From contig JBBQWR010000011.1 of NCBI GenBank assembly GCA_038210495.1, positions 1 to 64,000 of the forward strand: DNA of 64,000 bases. The letters are read 5' to 3'. Below are positions 25,901-36,493 of this stretch, in pieces. The position numbers were made by a program, and so were the translations under genes. The DNA comes from JBBQWR01 sp038210495 (lineage in GTDB: Bacteria; Planctomycetota; Planctomycetia; Pirellulales; DATAWG01). The notes beneath the pieces were generated by a model, which was given only the letters and a program-made list of their open reading frames with translations, was not told the DNA's origin and made no database searches. The stretch's first letter is position 1. Every line of letters starts with the position of its first letter.

Positions 25901-26602
25901 ATGCATGCCACGGCTATTCCCTACGGGTTGTCGGCGCTCATCAGACGATTCGAATCGTACCGCGCCGCCGCATGTCGGCAGCGCGGGATTGCACTTCACA
26001 TGACGGCAACCTTACTGGCGGCACTCGCCAAACTGATCAGCGGCGCCAGCATTCGCTGGATCGATTGCCAGCCCGATACATGCCAGCGGGTTTATTTCGC
26101 AAACCACACGAGCCATTTGGACGCTCTGGTCGTGTGGGCCGCGCTGCCGACCGAAGTCCGAAACCTCACTCGGCCGGTCGCCGCGAAAGACTATTGGGAC
26201 AAAGGCCGGATCAGGCGGTATATGGCCACCAAAGTCTTCAACGCCCTGCTAATCGACCGCAAGGAGATCAAGGTCCACCAAAGCCCGGTGGACGTGATGA
26301 TCCGCGAGATGGGAGACCGCAACTCGCTGATCGTGTTTCCCGAGGGGGGCCGGAGCGAAGACAACAGCGTCGGCGAGTTCAAGAGCGGCCTATATTACCT
26401 TGGCAAGAAACGGCCCGATCTTGAGCTGATCCCGGTGCACATCGACAACCTGAATCGCGTGCTGCCCCGAGGAGAATTTTTGCCCGTCCCACTGCTGAGC
26501 TGCATCAGCTTCGGACCGCCGATGTGGCTGGAATCCGGCGAGCCAAAAAACGATTTTTTGAACCGCGCCCGCGATGCCGTGCGACGGCTGAAGGAAGTGT
26601 GA
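25901..26602 (+). CDS. 1-acyl-sn-glycerol-3-phosphate acyltransferase (about 233 aa)
   Basis: PlsC-type enzymes transfer an acyl chain to lysophosphatidic acid, giving phosphatidic acid at the inner face of the cytoplasmic membrane. The catalytic H-x4-D motif is NHTSHLDALVVW and the glycerol-phosphate site is VFPEGGRS. Both are correctly spaced. The start is uncertain: ATG 25901 has a GGAG-like site at 25891, while ATG 26000 would give a shorter protein and GTG 25805 a longer one with an atypical leader. The next gene on the strand, cdsA, uses the product. Confidence 0.88.
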   Translation: MHATAIPYGLSALIRRFESYRAAACRQRGIALHMTATLLAALAKLISGASIRWIDCQPDTCQRVYFANHTSHLDALVVWAALPTEVRNLTRPVAAKDYWDKGRIRRYMATKVFNALLIDRKEIKVHQSPVDVMIREMGDRNSLIVFPEGGRSEDNSVGEFKSGLYYLGKKRPDLELIPVHIDNLNRVLPRGEFLPVPLLSCISFGPPMWLESGEPKNDFLNRARDAVRRLKEV

Positions 26603-26741
26603 CGTCACACGACGTGGACAATGACAAATGACGAACGAGAGCCCCCCTCACCGCGTTCGCTTGCGACGCGTTTTTGGGGGAGTTCGTGATGCCCGGCGGA
26701 GCGAGTCGCAAGCGATCGCGGCAAATTCCACCACCAGTCGC

Positions 26742-26800
26742 TTCGTCATTCGTCATTGGGACATTCGGCATTGATTAGACATTCGTCATTAGACATTCAG
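26742..26800. repeat. ATTCGTCATT / GATTAGACATT repeat, copy 3 (diverged)
   Basis: Contains TTCGTCATTCGTCATT, GATTAGACATT and ATTCGTCATTAGACATT in direct order. It is built from the same units as the 66-bp repeats at 30024-30089 and 47785-47850, but rearranged. It lies right before cdsA. Confidence 0.7.
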
Positions 26801-26807
26801 AAACTAA

Positions 26808-27767
26808 ATGACCGACTGGAAAACCTTGGCACTGATCGGCGGCGTTCTGGCGCTGTTGGCCACCGCGACCGGCGTCGGGCAAATCCTGCGGCTCTATCCC
26901 GACACGGGTCTCAATCCGGCCGCGGTGCGGATCTTCAATTTGCGGCTCCGGGCTTGGTGGTTGATTTGCTCGGTGCTTGCCGCCGGACCCATGATCGGCG
27001 CCACGGCCACGGTCGTGCTGTTCGGGCTCCTGTCGTTTTGGGCTCTCCGCGAATTCATCACGCTCACGCCGACCCGGCTGGGCGACCATCGCGCGCTATT
27101 CTGGGTTTTCTTTCTTTTTACGCCGCTGCAGTATGTGCTGATCGGCATGATGGGCCGCACGCACACCGACCTTTATAACGTCGTGATCCCAGTCTACGGG
27201 TTCCTGTTTATTCCTGCCCGCGTGGCGATGTCGGGAGATTACAAAAGGTTCCTCGAGCGCACGGCCAAGATTCAAGCCGGGCTGCTGATCTGCGTGTACT
27301 GCCTGAGCTTCGCGCCCGCGATTTTGTTTTTGCCGCTGGGCCCTCTGGCATCAGAAGGGGATAATTTTCGGCTGCTGTTTTATTTCGTCCTGATGGTGCA
27401 GCTTAGCGATGCGCTGCATTTTCTCTGGAGCAAGCTCGTGGGTTTGCACGTCATCGCGCCGACCATCAGTCCGAACAAAACCTGGGAAGGGCTCGCGGGC
27501 GGCACGGCCAGCGCCACGCTGCTCGGCGCAGCCCTCTGGTGGGCCACTCCGTTTCCGATCTGGGGAGCAGCCGGCATGTCGCTCTTGATTAGCCTGATGG
27601 GCTTCGCCGGGGGAATGACGATGTCGGCGATCAAGCGCGACCGAGGCGTGAAAGACTACGGCACGCTCGTCGAAGGCCACGGCGGCGTGCTCGACCGAAT
27701 CGACTCGATCTGCTTCGCGGCGCCGGTGTTTTTCCACGTCGCGCAGTTCTTTTATCCAATTCGGTAG
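26808..27767 (+). CDS. cdsA: Phosphatidate cytidylyltransferase (319 aa)
   Basis: CdsA activates phosphatidic acid with CTP to CDP-diacylglycerol, the branch point of phospholipid synthesis. Near the C-terminus is the family signature SAIKRDRGVKDYGTLVEGHG followed by GVLDRID, matching the PROSITE pattern for this enzyme. About eight hydrophobic helices are visible (for example LALIGGVLALLATATGVG at the N-terminus), as expected for an integral membrane enzyme. It lies 205 bases after plsC on the same strand and its stop is 3 bases from the convergent purine nucleoside phosphorylase stop. Confidence 0.93.
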   Translation: MTDWKTLALIGGVLALLATATGVGQILRLYPDTGLNPAAVRIFNLRLRAWWLICSVLAAGPMIGATATVVLFGLLSFWALREFITLTPTRLGDHRALFWVFFLFTPLQYVLIGMMGRTHTDLYNVVIPVYGFLFIPARVAMSGDYKRFLERTAKIQAGLLICVYCLSFAPAILFLPLGPLASEGDNFRLLFYFVLMVQLSDALHFLWSKLVGLHVIAPTISPNKTWEGLAGGTASATLLGAALWWATPFPIWGAAGMSLLISLMGFAGGMTMSAIKRDRGVKDYGTLVEGHGGVLDRIDSICFAAPVFFHVAQFFYPIR

Positions 27768-27770
27768 GGG

Positions 27771-28598
27771 CTATGTGTTTTCTTTCGCGACGATGCCCAA
27801 TACGATCCGCCGCAAATTGGGCTCGGCCCGCGAGGCGACCGCGAGAATCTCCGGCACGCTCACTGGCGACAGCGCGTCGGGAAAACACATGTCCGTGACT
27901 ACCGACAGTCCCAGCACGCGCATCCCGCCATGCACGGCCACCAGTACCTCGGGCACGGTCGACATCCCCACGACGTCGGCGCCGATCTGCCGCAGAAATC
28001 GATACTCGGCCCGCGTTTCCAAATTCGGCCCCGTCACGGCCACATACACACCGCGATGGGCGACAAAATCCGCCCGCCGCGCGATCTCCAGCGCCCGATC
28101 GATCAGCACGGGGTCGTACGGCGCCGACATGTCGGGAAATCTCGGCCCGAGCCGGTCGTCGTTGATGCCAACCAGCGGATTTCCGCCCATCAGATTAATG
28201 TGATCTTCCATGACCATGATGTCTCCCTTGCGATACTGCGGGTTCATCCCGCCGCAAGCGTTAGAGACAATCAAGAGCTTCGCGCCCAGCGCCCGCATCA
28301 CGCGAACGGGAAACGTCACCTGTTGGTACGAGTAGCCTTCGTAGGCGTGAAACCGGCCTTCCATCGCCACGACCGGCAGGCCTGCGAGTTTCCCGCAAAC
28401 CAAATAGCCGGCGTGCCCGATCGAGGTGCTGAGCGGGAAGTGCGGAATTTCTTCGTAGTCGAACTTCGCCTCGACGACGATCTCGCTGGACAGTCCGCCC
28501 AAGCCGGTGCCCAGAATGATCCCGGCCCGCGGCTCGGCGTTCCATTTACCTCGAATGGCCTCGACGGCCTGCGCGATGTGACCGACAAGCTGTTGCAT
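27771..28598 (-). CDS. punA: Purine nucleoside phosphorylase (275 aa)
   Basis: This enzyme splits inosine and guanosine with phosphate to base and ribose-1-phosphate (purine salvage). Diagnostic parts are GIILGTGLGGLS (phosphate loop), IGHAGYLVCGKL, EGRFHAYEGYS with the catalytic His, LLIVSNACGGMNPQYRKGD and SVVTDMCFPD. It belongs to the trimeric, mammalian-like class and has a normal length. The start ATG 28598 suits the family. A paired GACAGGATTAAC repeat follows upstream (28643-28728), separating it from the TPR gene. Confidence 0.95.
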   Translation of the reverse strand: MQQLVGHIAQAVEAIRGKWNAEPRAGIILGTGLGGLSSEIVVEAKFDYEEIPHFPLSTSIGHAGYLVCGKLAGLPVVAMEGRFHAYEGYSYQQVTFPVRVMRALGAKLLIVSNACGGMNPQYRKGDIMVMEDHINLMGGNPLVGINDDRLGPRFPDMSAPYDPVLIDRALEIARRADFVAHRGVYVAVTGPNLETRAEYRFLRQIGADVVGMSTVPEVLVAVHGGMRVLGLSVVTDMCFPDALSPVSVPEILAVASRAEPNLRRIVLGIVAKENT

Positions 28599-28642
28599 GG
28601 CGACAAAACCCTACTTGGACAGATTTAAGGAAAGAAGCAAAG

Positions 28643-28728
28643 AATAGACAGGATTAACAAGATTTTCAGGATTGCTTTTTTGATGCGGCTTCGCCGCAAT
28701 CTTAATCCTGTTAATCCTGTCTATTTCC
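28643..28728. repeat. Inverted repeat AATAGACAGGATTAAC / GTTAATCCTGTCTATT
   Basis: Left arm AATAGACAGGATTAACAAGA starts at 28643 and the right arm AATCCTGTTAATCCTGTCTA ends near 28727; between them a small GCGGCTTCGCCGC hairpin. The whole forms one imperfect cruciform between punA and the TPR gene. Confidence 0.8.
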
Positions 28729-28740
28729 GTCGTCTGTCAC

Positions 28741-29181
28741 TCAGCTCTTGATGCCATGCCGCCGCATCAGGGCTTGATAGGCCGGCAGGCTGCGCAGGCT
28801 GTCGAGATCGGGATCGACTTCCAGATGACCGAAGTCGTCGTAACCGTCTGCGATGGCGCGGCCCAATTCCTCGATCGCCTGCCGGTGCGAACCCTGCATC
28901 GCCAGACTGCAGGCGAGATTGTAGCGGGCCACGCAGTCCTTCGGAACTAGCGTCACCAGCCGACGGTCAATTTCCAAACTACGTGCATACTGCCCTTTGC
29001 GAGCGAGCAATTCGCCAAGCGCCCGCAGGACCGTAATGTAGTCTGGGCGCCGGGCGAGAATGCTTTCGTAGAAGTCGACCTCGAACTCAACTTGATCCAA
29101 CTCGCCGAACCAGCGAGCCGGAGAATCGCTCCCCCGTCGTGCGGATTTGGGATGCGTGGGAGTTTCGTCGGCAGCGGACAT
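28741..29181 (-). CDS. TPR-type protein (146 aa)
   Basis: ATG 29181 is preferred to the in-frame TTG at 29190. After a charged N-terminus two TPR-like repeats are visible (FYESILARRPDYITVLRALG and RYNLACSLAMQGSHRQAIEE) with the conserved small/large residue pattern, followed by DPDLDSLRSLPAYQALMRRH, a frequent end of such proteins. No signal peptide; cytoplasmic. It should serve as a protein-binding adaptor. The partner is unknown, and the acidic protein 180 bases upstream on the same strand is the nearest candidate. Confidence 0.72.
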   Translation of the reverse strand: MSAADETPTHPKSARRGSDSPARWFGELDQVEFEVDFYESILARRPDYITVLRALGELLARKGQYARSLEIDRRLVTLVPKDCVARYNLACSLAMQGSHRQAIEELGRAIADGYDDFGHLEVDPDLDSLRSLPAYQALMRRHGIKS

Positions 29182-29363
29182 GGAAGGCAACCCGTCGGTA
29201 AGGCCGCGAGAGCGAGGGGGATAGCGTCGGACGAAACCCTACCGAGAATCGTCCGGCTGCCGTGTTCCCGATTGCCGCAGGGGCTGGGATGATTCGTTAC
29301 TGGGTATGTTCCTCGCCAAACAATTCGGGAAATTTCCGTCCACCTATTATATCCATCGACGGC

Positions 29364-29750
29364 TTAAACGTCGTCCTCGAATTCATCTTCCCCATCGTCA
29401 TCGTCATCGTCGTCGTCAACGGGCGGCGCGGGGGCGTCTTCTCCGGGTTCAGACGTTTCGTCGCCGTCTTCCTCGAAATCATCGTCAAAATCGTCGTCAA
29501 AATCGTCTTCGTCGAATTCTTCTTCCTCGTCGTCGTCGGCGCCCAACTCGTCTTCGTCGGCAAACTCATCGTCGTCGTCGGCCGGCTCCGCTTCTTCTTC
29601 CTCCGCGTCGTCGATCGCGACAGGCGTCGGCGCCGGCGACATCCACGAGCTGAAATTCGGCCAAGCCAAGGTAAGCGCGCAGCCGTCGTCGCCCCCCGCG
29701 GGAACCCAATCGCGCAGCTCGGCCAATTCGCTGACAGGCGCAACCGCCAT
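29364..29750 (-). CDS. Highly acidic protein with poly-Asp/Glu tail (128 aa)
   Basis: ATG 29750 is used because the upstream TTG at 29774 would add only eight residues. The first 40 residues form an ordinary sequence (ELAELRDWVPAGGDDGCALT, then LAWPNFSSW). From about residue 45 on, almost every residue is Asp or Glu, for example DDDEEEEFDEDDFDDDFDDD, interrupted by Phe. The plus-strand image of the tail is a run of GTC and TTC codons, which is why several long false frames occur opposite to it. The tail may mimic nucleic acid or bind cations; this is inference. No family recognised. Confidence 0.65.
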   Translation of the reverse strand: MAVAPVSELAELRDWVPAGGDDGCALTLAWPNFSSWMSPAPTPVAIDDAEEEEAEPADDDDEFADEDELGADDDEEEEFDEDDFDDDFDDDFEEDGDETSEPGEDAPAPPVDDDDDDDDGEDEFEDDV

Positions 29751-29886
29751 GTGTGTATGTCCTTCGCGTGCCAATGAGAAATTGCCAGAGAGCGCAACTT
29801 CCAGGCAATATCGCTACACGGATAGTCGGTCGTCAACCCCAACGGATTACGTGGCGAGTGGCGAGTTGACGCAGGCAGGGTGCCCC

Positions 29887-29918
29887 GGGGCTGGAGGCGC
29901 CTCGCCGAAGCCCTGGGG
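29887..29918. repeat. CTGGAGGCG...CTCGCCGAAGCCC element
   Basis: The same core appears inverted at 47947-47970 inside the molybdenum-hydroxylase cluster, and a shortened form at about 21014. A GC-rich dispersed intergenic repeat. Confidence 0.55.
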
Positions 29919-30023
29919 GGTGGAAGCACGAATGATGAAGGTTTGAGATTGGGTTTGCTACCTGATCTTACGTCGATTCATTTTCGGCCGATGTCAGGAA
30001 CGCTCGCAGAGGCCACCAACAGA

Positions 30024-30089
30024 CCTTAGTCATTCGTCATTTAAGCATTCGTCATTGATTAGACATTGGGTATTTCGTCATTCGTCATT
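30024..30089. repeat. 66-bp ATTCGTCATT repeat, copy 1
   Basis: Identical to the reverse complement of 47785-47850 except for 2 of 66 bases. It is made of CATTCGTCATT and GATTAGACATT units and lies just downstream of the glycosyltransferase stop. Confidence 0.92.
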
Positions 30090-30099
30090 CCCACCCACG

Positions 30100-31737
30100 C
30101 TACGATCCTCCCCGTTGCAATTCCCTCGTCGGTTGCGGATAGAGGTTCAAGTTCGGCGGGGACGCGGCGTCGACGCGATATTGACGCGAAGGATCGGACG
30201 TCGGACTAAAGGCTGCCGAGGCGGCTCGCGATCCGACCCGCGCCGAAATGGCCTCGGCATACTTTTGGGCCTCGACGTTGGTCGGCGCTGCGGCGAGCCA
30301 CTCTTGCAGTATCGGCTCGGCTGCCTGATATTCGCCGCTGGACACGAGCGCGACGGCCAGCCACCGCAGACAGATTAAGTCGCGGCAGCCCGCGTCGTAG
30401 GCCGTTTGCAAATAAGCCCTGGCCGAGGGCCAGTCGTTCTTGGCGGCCAAGCAAGCGCCGCGCACCGCCGTTCGGAGAGCCTCGACATCCGCGGGATCCA
30501 AAGAAAGGAGCGCCACATGATCTAGCGCCTCACGACGCAAATCGTGCTTGATGCACAGTTCGATCAATCGCCGCCGCATTCGGGCTGAGCCCGACTCGAT
30601 CGACAGAACCTCCGTCAGCACGCGTCGGGCTTCGTCGTCTTGGCCCAATTGCTCCAGCGCCAAGCTGAGGCACGTGACGGCCACTTCACGGATCGCCACG
30701 AGATGCCACGTTTCTAGATTGACGTGGCCATGCTCCATCGCCGCTTGATACGACCGGCTGGCCAGATCGACTCGGCCAAGATTTTGCAAGTAGTTGGCCA
30801 TCGCGCACAGAAGTTGTGCGTCGTAGGGAAAAATATCGAGCCCTTCGAGGCAGGTCTGGATTTGAATGTCGCGATGATTCGTTTGACCCGATCTACCAGC
30901 CTGCATCGCCGGCTGAGTCGGTGACGCGGCGCCAACCACTTCGCCCGGACGGACATCGAAGCCATCGTGGGCGGCCAACAGCCCGTAATAAATTTCGAGC
31001 ATTTCGGTCGTGCCGCGGCTGGTATACTGCAGCGCCCGGCGGAAGCAGTCGATCGCCTGCCGCGATTCGCCCAGGTTGCTCCAAGCTTCGCCCATCGCGA
31101 TCAGCGGGCTGGCGGCCGGGCCGCGATCGCGGATTTGCAACTCGGCCAGTTTAAGATCGCGGCGGGCTTTGTGATTCTTGATTTCCGTCCGATGGTTGGC
31201 CGGGTCGCGATGAATCACCCACGACATCGGTTCGACGGACAGGCCCAGCGCCGCGATCGCCGGCTGCATTGTCTCGCGAACGCGGCCGATGAATCGCAAA
31301 GCTTCGAGATTGGGGACTAGCCGGATGCGGCCGACTTGCTCGCCGGCCATGTTTTCGTTCATCGCCGGCAGCCGCACCACCATCAGATAGGCGTGCTGGC
31401 GGTCGGCGTCCTCGTCGACGAACCGGCGAATTTCCTCGGCCGTTTGTGGAGTCACGGTCTCGCCCGCGTCGAGCCACAGGACCCAATCGCCCGTGACATG
31501 CTTCAGGCAAGCGTTGCGCGCGGCGGCGAAATCGTCGGCCCAGGGAACGCTAACCACATGGGTCGCCCGCGCCGCCGCGATCTGCCGCGTGCGATCGATC
31601 GAGCCGGTGTCGGCCACGATGATTTCGTCGGCGATCTCCCGAATGCTATCGAGAGTCGCCGTGATCGAGAGTTCGGCGTCTCGGGCGATCATCGCCACGG
31701 TCAGACGGGGATTATTAGCTTGCGCGCTGGCGGACAT
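30100..31737 (-). CDS. Glycosyltransferase family 2 protein with TPR-like C-terminal part (545 aa)
   Basis: ATG 31737 has AAGGAG about 10 bases upstream (minus strand); the longer frame to 31872 is not needed. Residues about 10-130 match a WaaE-like GT2 domain: LTVAMIARDAELSITATLDS, then EIIVADTGSIDRTRQIA and GDWVLWLDAGE, with the nucleotide-sugar Asp residues present. The remaining 400 residues are helical repeats with TPR character (AIDCFRRALQY, ASRSYQAAMEHG, AEPILQEWLA). It is a soluble or peripheral enzyme of surface polysaccharide or lipopolysaccharide-like glycan synthesis. No other glycan genes are adjacent, and the acceptor is unknown. Confidence 0.85.
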   Translation of the reverse strand: MSASAQANNPRLTVAMIARDAELSITATLDSIREIADEIIVADTGSIDRTRQIAAARATHVVSVPWADDFAAARNACLKHVTGDWVLWLDAGETVTPQTAEEIRRFVDEDADRQHAYLMVVRLPAMNENMAGEQVGRIRLVPNLEALRFIGRVRETMQPAIAALGLSVEPMSWVIHRDPANHRTEIKNHKARRDLKLAELQIRDRGPAASPLIAMGEAWSNLGESRQAIDCFRRALQYTSRGTTEMLEIYYGLLAAHDGFDVRPGEVVGAASPTQPAMQAGRSGQTNHRDIQIQTCLEGLDIFPYDAQLLCAMANYLQNLGRVDLASRSYQAAMEHGHVNLETWHLVAIREVAVTCLSLALEQLGQDDEARRVLTEVLSIESGSARMRRRLIELCIKHDLRREALDHVALLSLDPADVEALRTAVRGACLAAKNDWPSARAYLQTAYDAGCRDLICLRWLAVALVSSGEYQAAEPILQEWLAAAPTNVEAQKYAEAISARVGSRAASAAFSPTSDPSRQYRVDAASPPNLNLYPQPTRELQRGGS

Positions 31738-32298
31738 GCCGACTCCTTGGCTCTGGCGAAAATTACGTATCGATCGTGCCGAACATACGCCCGACACGGG
31801 GGGCGGGGAGTGTAACGCCAGCCCGGCAAACGCCAAAGAGCGGTTCTGTCGAAGCTCGTGCCCGGTATCCACAACTTCCCGTCTCCGTGTCCCCCCGCCT
31901 CCGCCTCTTTACCCTTCGCTTGCCCCTCGTCCCCAGCCGCCAGCCCCTCCCGCCCAAACAATTGGCCTTTTCCTTCTAGGAAATCTGGTTACTATAGAGT
32001 GTTAGAGCGTACCCACCACTCAGTGCGCCCGGCCGCAAATTTTCGTAAGTCGGCTTGGCGTTTGCTGTGGCGTATCCGGTCAGTCTGTTGGACTGCCAAA
32101 CGGCGACGTCCAGTTTGTTGGTCGGTGGAACCACCGTTCGATCCGAGATCTAACCCATGCACCGCCTAGCCATATTGTGTTATCGACACCCGGCCCCCGC
32201 CGGTTGGCTAGCGGAGCGGGCGGCTTAGGGTCGAGTTTCCTCCGCTGACCGTTTTCCCCCAACCCCACCCTCTTCCAAGGGCGTCTGAGGTTCTAGCT
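31738..32298. other. 561-base divergent intergenic region upstream of EF-G
   Basis: It separates the glycosyltransferase start (minus) from the EF-G start (plus), so it must hold both promoters. A weak -10-like TACTAT lies at about 31991 without a convincing -35. Small hairpins occur in the leader (CAGTC-TGTTG-GACTG near 32084; CGGTGGAACCACCG near 32124). GAGG at 32286 fits the EF-G ribosome binding site. No gene was seen. Confidence 0.5.
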
Positions 32299-34383
<2,085 letters not shown>

Positions 34384-34417
34384 GCGGGGCGGGCGTTGCT
34401 CTATCGAAGAAACATAA

Positions 34418-34450
34418 GGCGGGTGCTAGATTTAGCGCCCGCCTTTTTTT
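34418..34450 (+). terminator. Rho-independent terminator of the EF-G gene
   Basis: Stem GGCGGGTGCTA / TAGCGCCCGCC (34418-34428 and 34433-34443, one G-T pair) with loop GATT, followed by seven T (34444-34450), 34 bases after the stop. Confidence 0.92.
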
Positions 34451-34458
34451 GTCCCCTG

Positions 34459-34480
34459 GAGCCGCGCACGAAGTAAGCGG
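34459..34480. repeat. GAGCCGCGCACG-family element, copy B (half)
   Basis: GGAGCCGCGCACGAAGTAAGCG directly after the EF-G terminator. No inverted right arm was found nearby. Confidence 0.55.
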
Positions 34481-34549
34481 GGCGCGGTCTGAAAACTACC
34501 GAGCAGCCGCTGTTCTCTCATAACGAGAAACCCCGACCCGCTTAAAAAG

Positions 34550-34634
34550 GAATCCGGCAGGATTCCCAGACGGTAGCCGGTGGTCGAGGCCGTTAGGCCG
34601 ACACCACCGGAAAGTTCGACCCCGAAAGGGGTCG
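34550..34634. repeat. Cluster of hairpins downstream of EF-G
   Basis: Three hairpins in line: GGAATCCGGCAGGATTCC (about 34551-34568), CCGGTGGTCGAGGCC-GTTA paired with GGCCGACACCACCGG (34577-34610), and CGACCCCGAAAGGGGTCG with a GAAA loop (34617-34634). They fill most of the 362-base gap to the toxin-antitoxin pair. The false frame 34432-34902 on the minus strand comes from these repeats. Confidence 0.7.
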
Positions 34635-34745
34635 CAGACCGTGTCGGGCGAGCATCGATTTCTGCGAATGATCCCCTGTCATTTCTGCCGACGTGGCGGT
34701 TAGGTTGGCCCGTCGGTAAGATTGAGCAATGGAAGGACCACGGCC

Positions 34746-35012
34746 ATGAGCATTTCGTTTGAATTACCCGGAAATATCGAAGAGCGCCTTCGCGCGGAAT
34801 TCGGCGATTTGAATCAGGCCGCCAAAGAGGCAGCGCTCGTGGAGTTGTACCGGCAAGAGCGACTGACGCATCACGAGTTGGCGACCGCCCTGGGCATTTC
34901 ACGGATGGAAGCCGACGATGTGCTTAAGCGCCATAATGTCACGGAAGACGGCGTCACGTCCGAAGCGCTCGACGAGCAGGTGTCGATGCTCCGTCGCCTG
35001 ACCGGCCGATGA
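34746..35012 (+). CDS. UPF0175-family protein, probable antitoxin (88 aa)
   Basis: ATG 34746 follows GGAAGGA. The sequence FELPGNIEERLRAEFGDLNQ, then AAKEAALVELYRQERLTHHELA matches the UPF0175 pattern, with a helix-turn-helix-like section (LATALGISRMEADDVLKRHN). UPF0175 proteins are usually found just before PIN/DUF3368 toxins, and the next gene starts inside the stop codon (ATGA). It therefore is likely the antitoxin that binds the toxin and its own promoter. Confidence 0.85.
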   Translation: MSISFELPGNIEERLRAEFGDLNQAAKEAALVELYRQERLTHHELATALGISRMEADDVLKRHNVTEDGVTSEALDEQVSMLRRLTGR

Positions 35013-35488
35013 TCGTCGTTTCCGACACCTCGCCGCTGAATTATCTCATTCTGCTGGAAGCCGTTCATGTATTGCCGGTGCTATTTGGCCGCGTCGTCGC
35101 GCCAACGGCGGTACTCGATGAGCTTAAGCATCCCCGAGCACCGGTTGTGGTGAAAACATGGGCGGAAAATCCGCCGGAATGGCTCGAAATCCGGGTACCC
35201 GCACAAACGGCGCTGATCTCGCGATTGGGTCCGGGAGAGTCGGCCGCTGTCGCCCTGGCGCAAGAGATTCAGGCGGACGTACTGCTCATCGACGAACGCG
35301 ACGGCACGGCTGTCGCGACGCGACTAGGACTTCGTGTCGCCACGACCTTAGGCGTCCTCGAGTTGGCGGCGATCGACGGCCTACTCGATTTGCCAACTGC
35401 GATTTCGGCTCTCCGGCGCACTACTTTCCATGTTAAGGAGAGCCTTCTCGATGAAATGCTTCGCCGAGATGAGCAGCGGAAATCGTAG
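35009..35488 (+). CDS. DUF3368/PIN-domain protein, probable RNase toxin (159 aa)
   Basis: The start ATG 35009 overlaps the antitoxin stop. The PIN-type acidic residues are in VSDTSPLNYLI (Asp), LGPGESAAVALA (Glu) and LLIDERDGTAVA (Asp), the pattern of DUF3368 proteins that form toxin-antitoxin pairs with UPF0175. It would be a Mg-dependent ribonuclease kept silent by its partner. Its length is usual for DUF3368. No transposon or other mobility gene is adjacent. Confidence 0.85.
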   Translation: MIVVSDTSPLNYLILLEAVHVLPVLFGRVVAPTAVLDELKHPRAPVVVKTWAENPPEWLEIRVPAQTALISRLGPGESAAVALAQEIQADVLLIDERDGTAVATRLGLRVATTLGVLELAAIDGLLDLPTAISALRRTTFHVKESLLDEMLRRDEQRKS

Positions 35489-35629
35489 GGCCGCTCGTCC
35501 ATCATTCAACAGTGCCCGCCGTTTTCATAGCGCTCGTTCCTTGCATTGCCACGGCAATGTTGTGAAAATGCCGGCGATCTTCGGCTTTGGCTTTTTTGCC
35601 GCAACCCCACTTTCTTGGAGGACGCCGAT

Positions 35630-36493
35630 ATGGCTACGACCGCGCGCGTATTGCTAAGTATCCTTGTGGTTAGCGCTTTAATGGATCGTCAGATCATTGC
35701 CCAGCAAGCAGATCCCCAACTGGCGACAATTCCGCCGGGACTCCATGTCACGGGGCGCGGAGAGATTAAGGTCGCGCCGGACGTGGCCTTGATATCGCTG
35801 ACATTGAACGCCGTCGACGACGACTTGATTCGCGTGCGACAGAGCAGCGACAAGACGGCCCAGGCCATTGTGGATTTTGCCAAGCAGGCCGGCGCGGACA
35901 ACGATGCGTTTCAAGTCAGCCGCCTCGATCTCTCGCTCGACTTCAGCAAACAGTTAAATCGCCAAATCTACCGGGTCAGCCGCGACGCGACGGTGAAGTT
36001 GACCGATTTCTCGAAATTGGATGGCCTATTGGCCGATCTTTTGAAACAACAAAACCTCACCGTGAACAAAATCACATTCGATACAACAGACGGCAAGAAA
36101 CTAAGCATGCAGGCCTTGAGCGAGGCGATCACGGACGCACGAAAGAAAGCTGAGTTGTTGGCGACTCAAGGCGGTGGCAAGCTTGGTAGACCGATTAACA
36201 TCCACATCGACGAAGACAGTCAGCGCCCTTTCGTCACCAGCGTTATCCCAACCGTCGGTAGCAATGAGGATCCCGCCACCTCGCGCCAACGGACAGCCGC
36301 CATCCAATCGCAAACGGCCGTCAAAGATCAAACGGCACCGTTGATCGTTTCGCCGTTTCGACTGGTCGCCAATGAGGTCCCGGTCAAAGCGGCCGTCGCG
36401 GCGGACAACGGAGTCGTCGGCAAGCATTTCGCCATCGGCCAAATCACGACCGAGGCGATGGTCGAGGTGGATTACGAACTGCTGGCTAAGTGA
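35630..36493 (+). CDS. SIMPL (DUF541) domain secreted protein (287 aa)
   Basis: ATG 35630 has GGAGG about 10 bases upstream. Signal peptide residues 1-25 (LLSILVVSALMDRQIIAQQ). The SIMPL fold is recognised by VTGRGEIKVAPDVALISLTL near residue 42 and by DARKKAELLATQGGGKLGRP. Proteins of this group (YggE/BP26-like) are periplasmic or outer-membrane associated and of unclear function, some linked to oxidative stress. The C-terminal part (AVAADNGVVGKHFAIGQITT) is variable. It stands alone. Confidence 0.85.
   Translation: MATTARVLLSILVVSALMDRQIIAQQADPQLATIPPGLHVTGRGEIKVAPDVALISLTLNAVDDDLIRVRQSSDKTAQAIVDFAKQAGADNDAFQVSRLDLSLDFSKQLNRQIYRVSRDATVKLTDFSKLDGLLADLLKQQNLTVNKITFDTTDGKKLSMQALSEAITDARKKAELLATQGGGKLGRPINIHIDEDSQRPFVTSVIPTVGSNEDPATSRQRTAAIQSQTAVKDQTAPLIVSPFRLVANEVPVKAAVAADNGVVGKHFAIGQITTEAMVEVDYELLAK

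Larger units (their letters stand above)
29751..30099. other. 349-base intergenic region with two repeat units
   Basis: Between the acidic-protein gene and the glycosyltransferase gene end. It holds a GTGGCGAGTGGC run (29851-29870), a hairpin GGGGCTGGAGGCG...CGAAGCCC (29887-29918) and the 66-bp repeat at 30024-30089. No gene was found. Confidence 0.6.

Noticed and set aside
26742..30089. ATTCGTC repeats considered as a CRISPR array
   Set aside because: Repeat units are directly adjacent, without constant-length unique spacers, and no cas genes are present.
34432..34902. 156-residue minus-strand frame
   Set aside because: Runs through the hairpin cluster and antisense to the UPF0175 gene.
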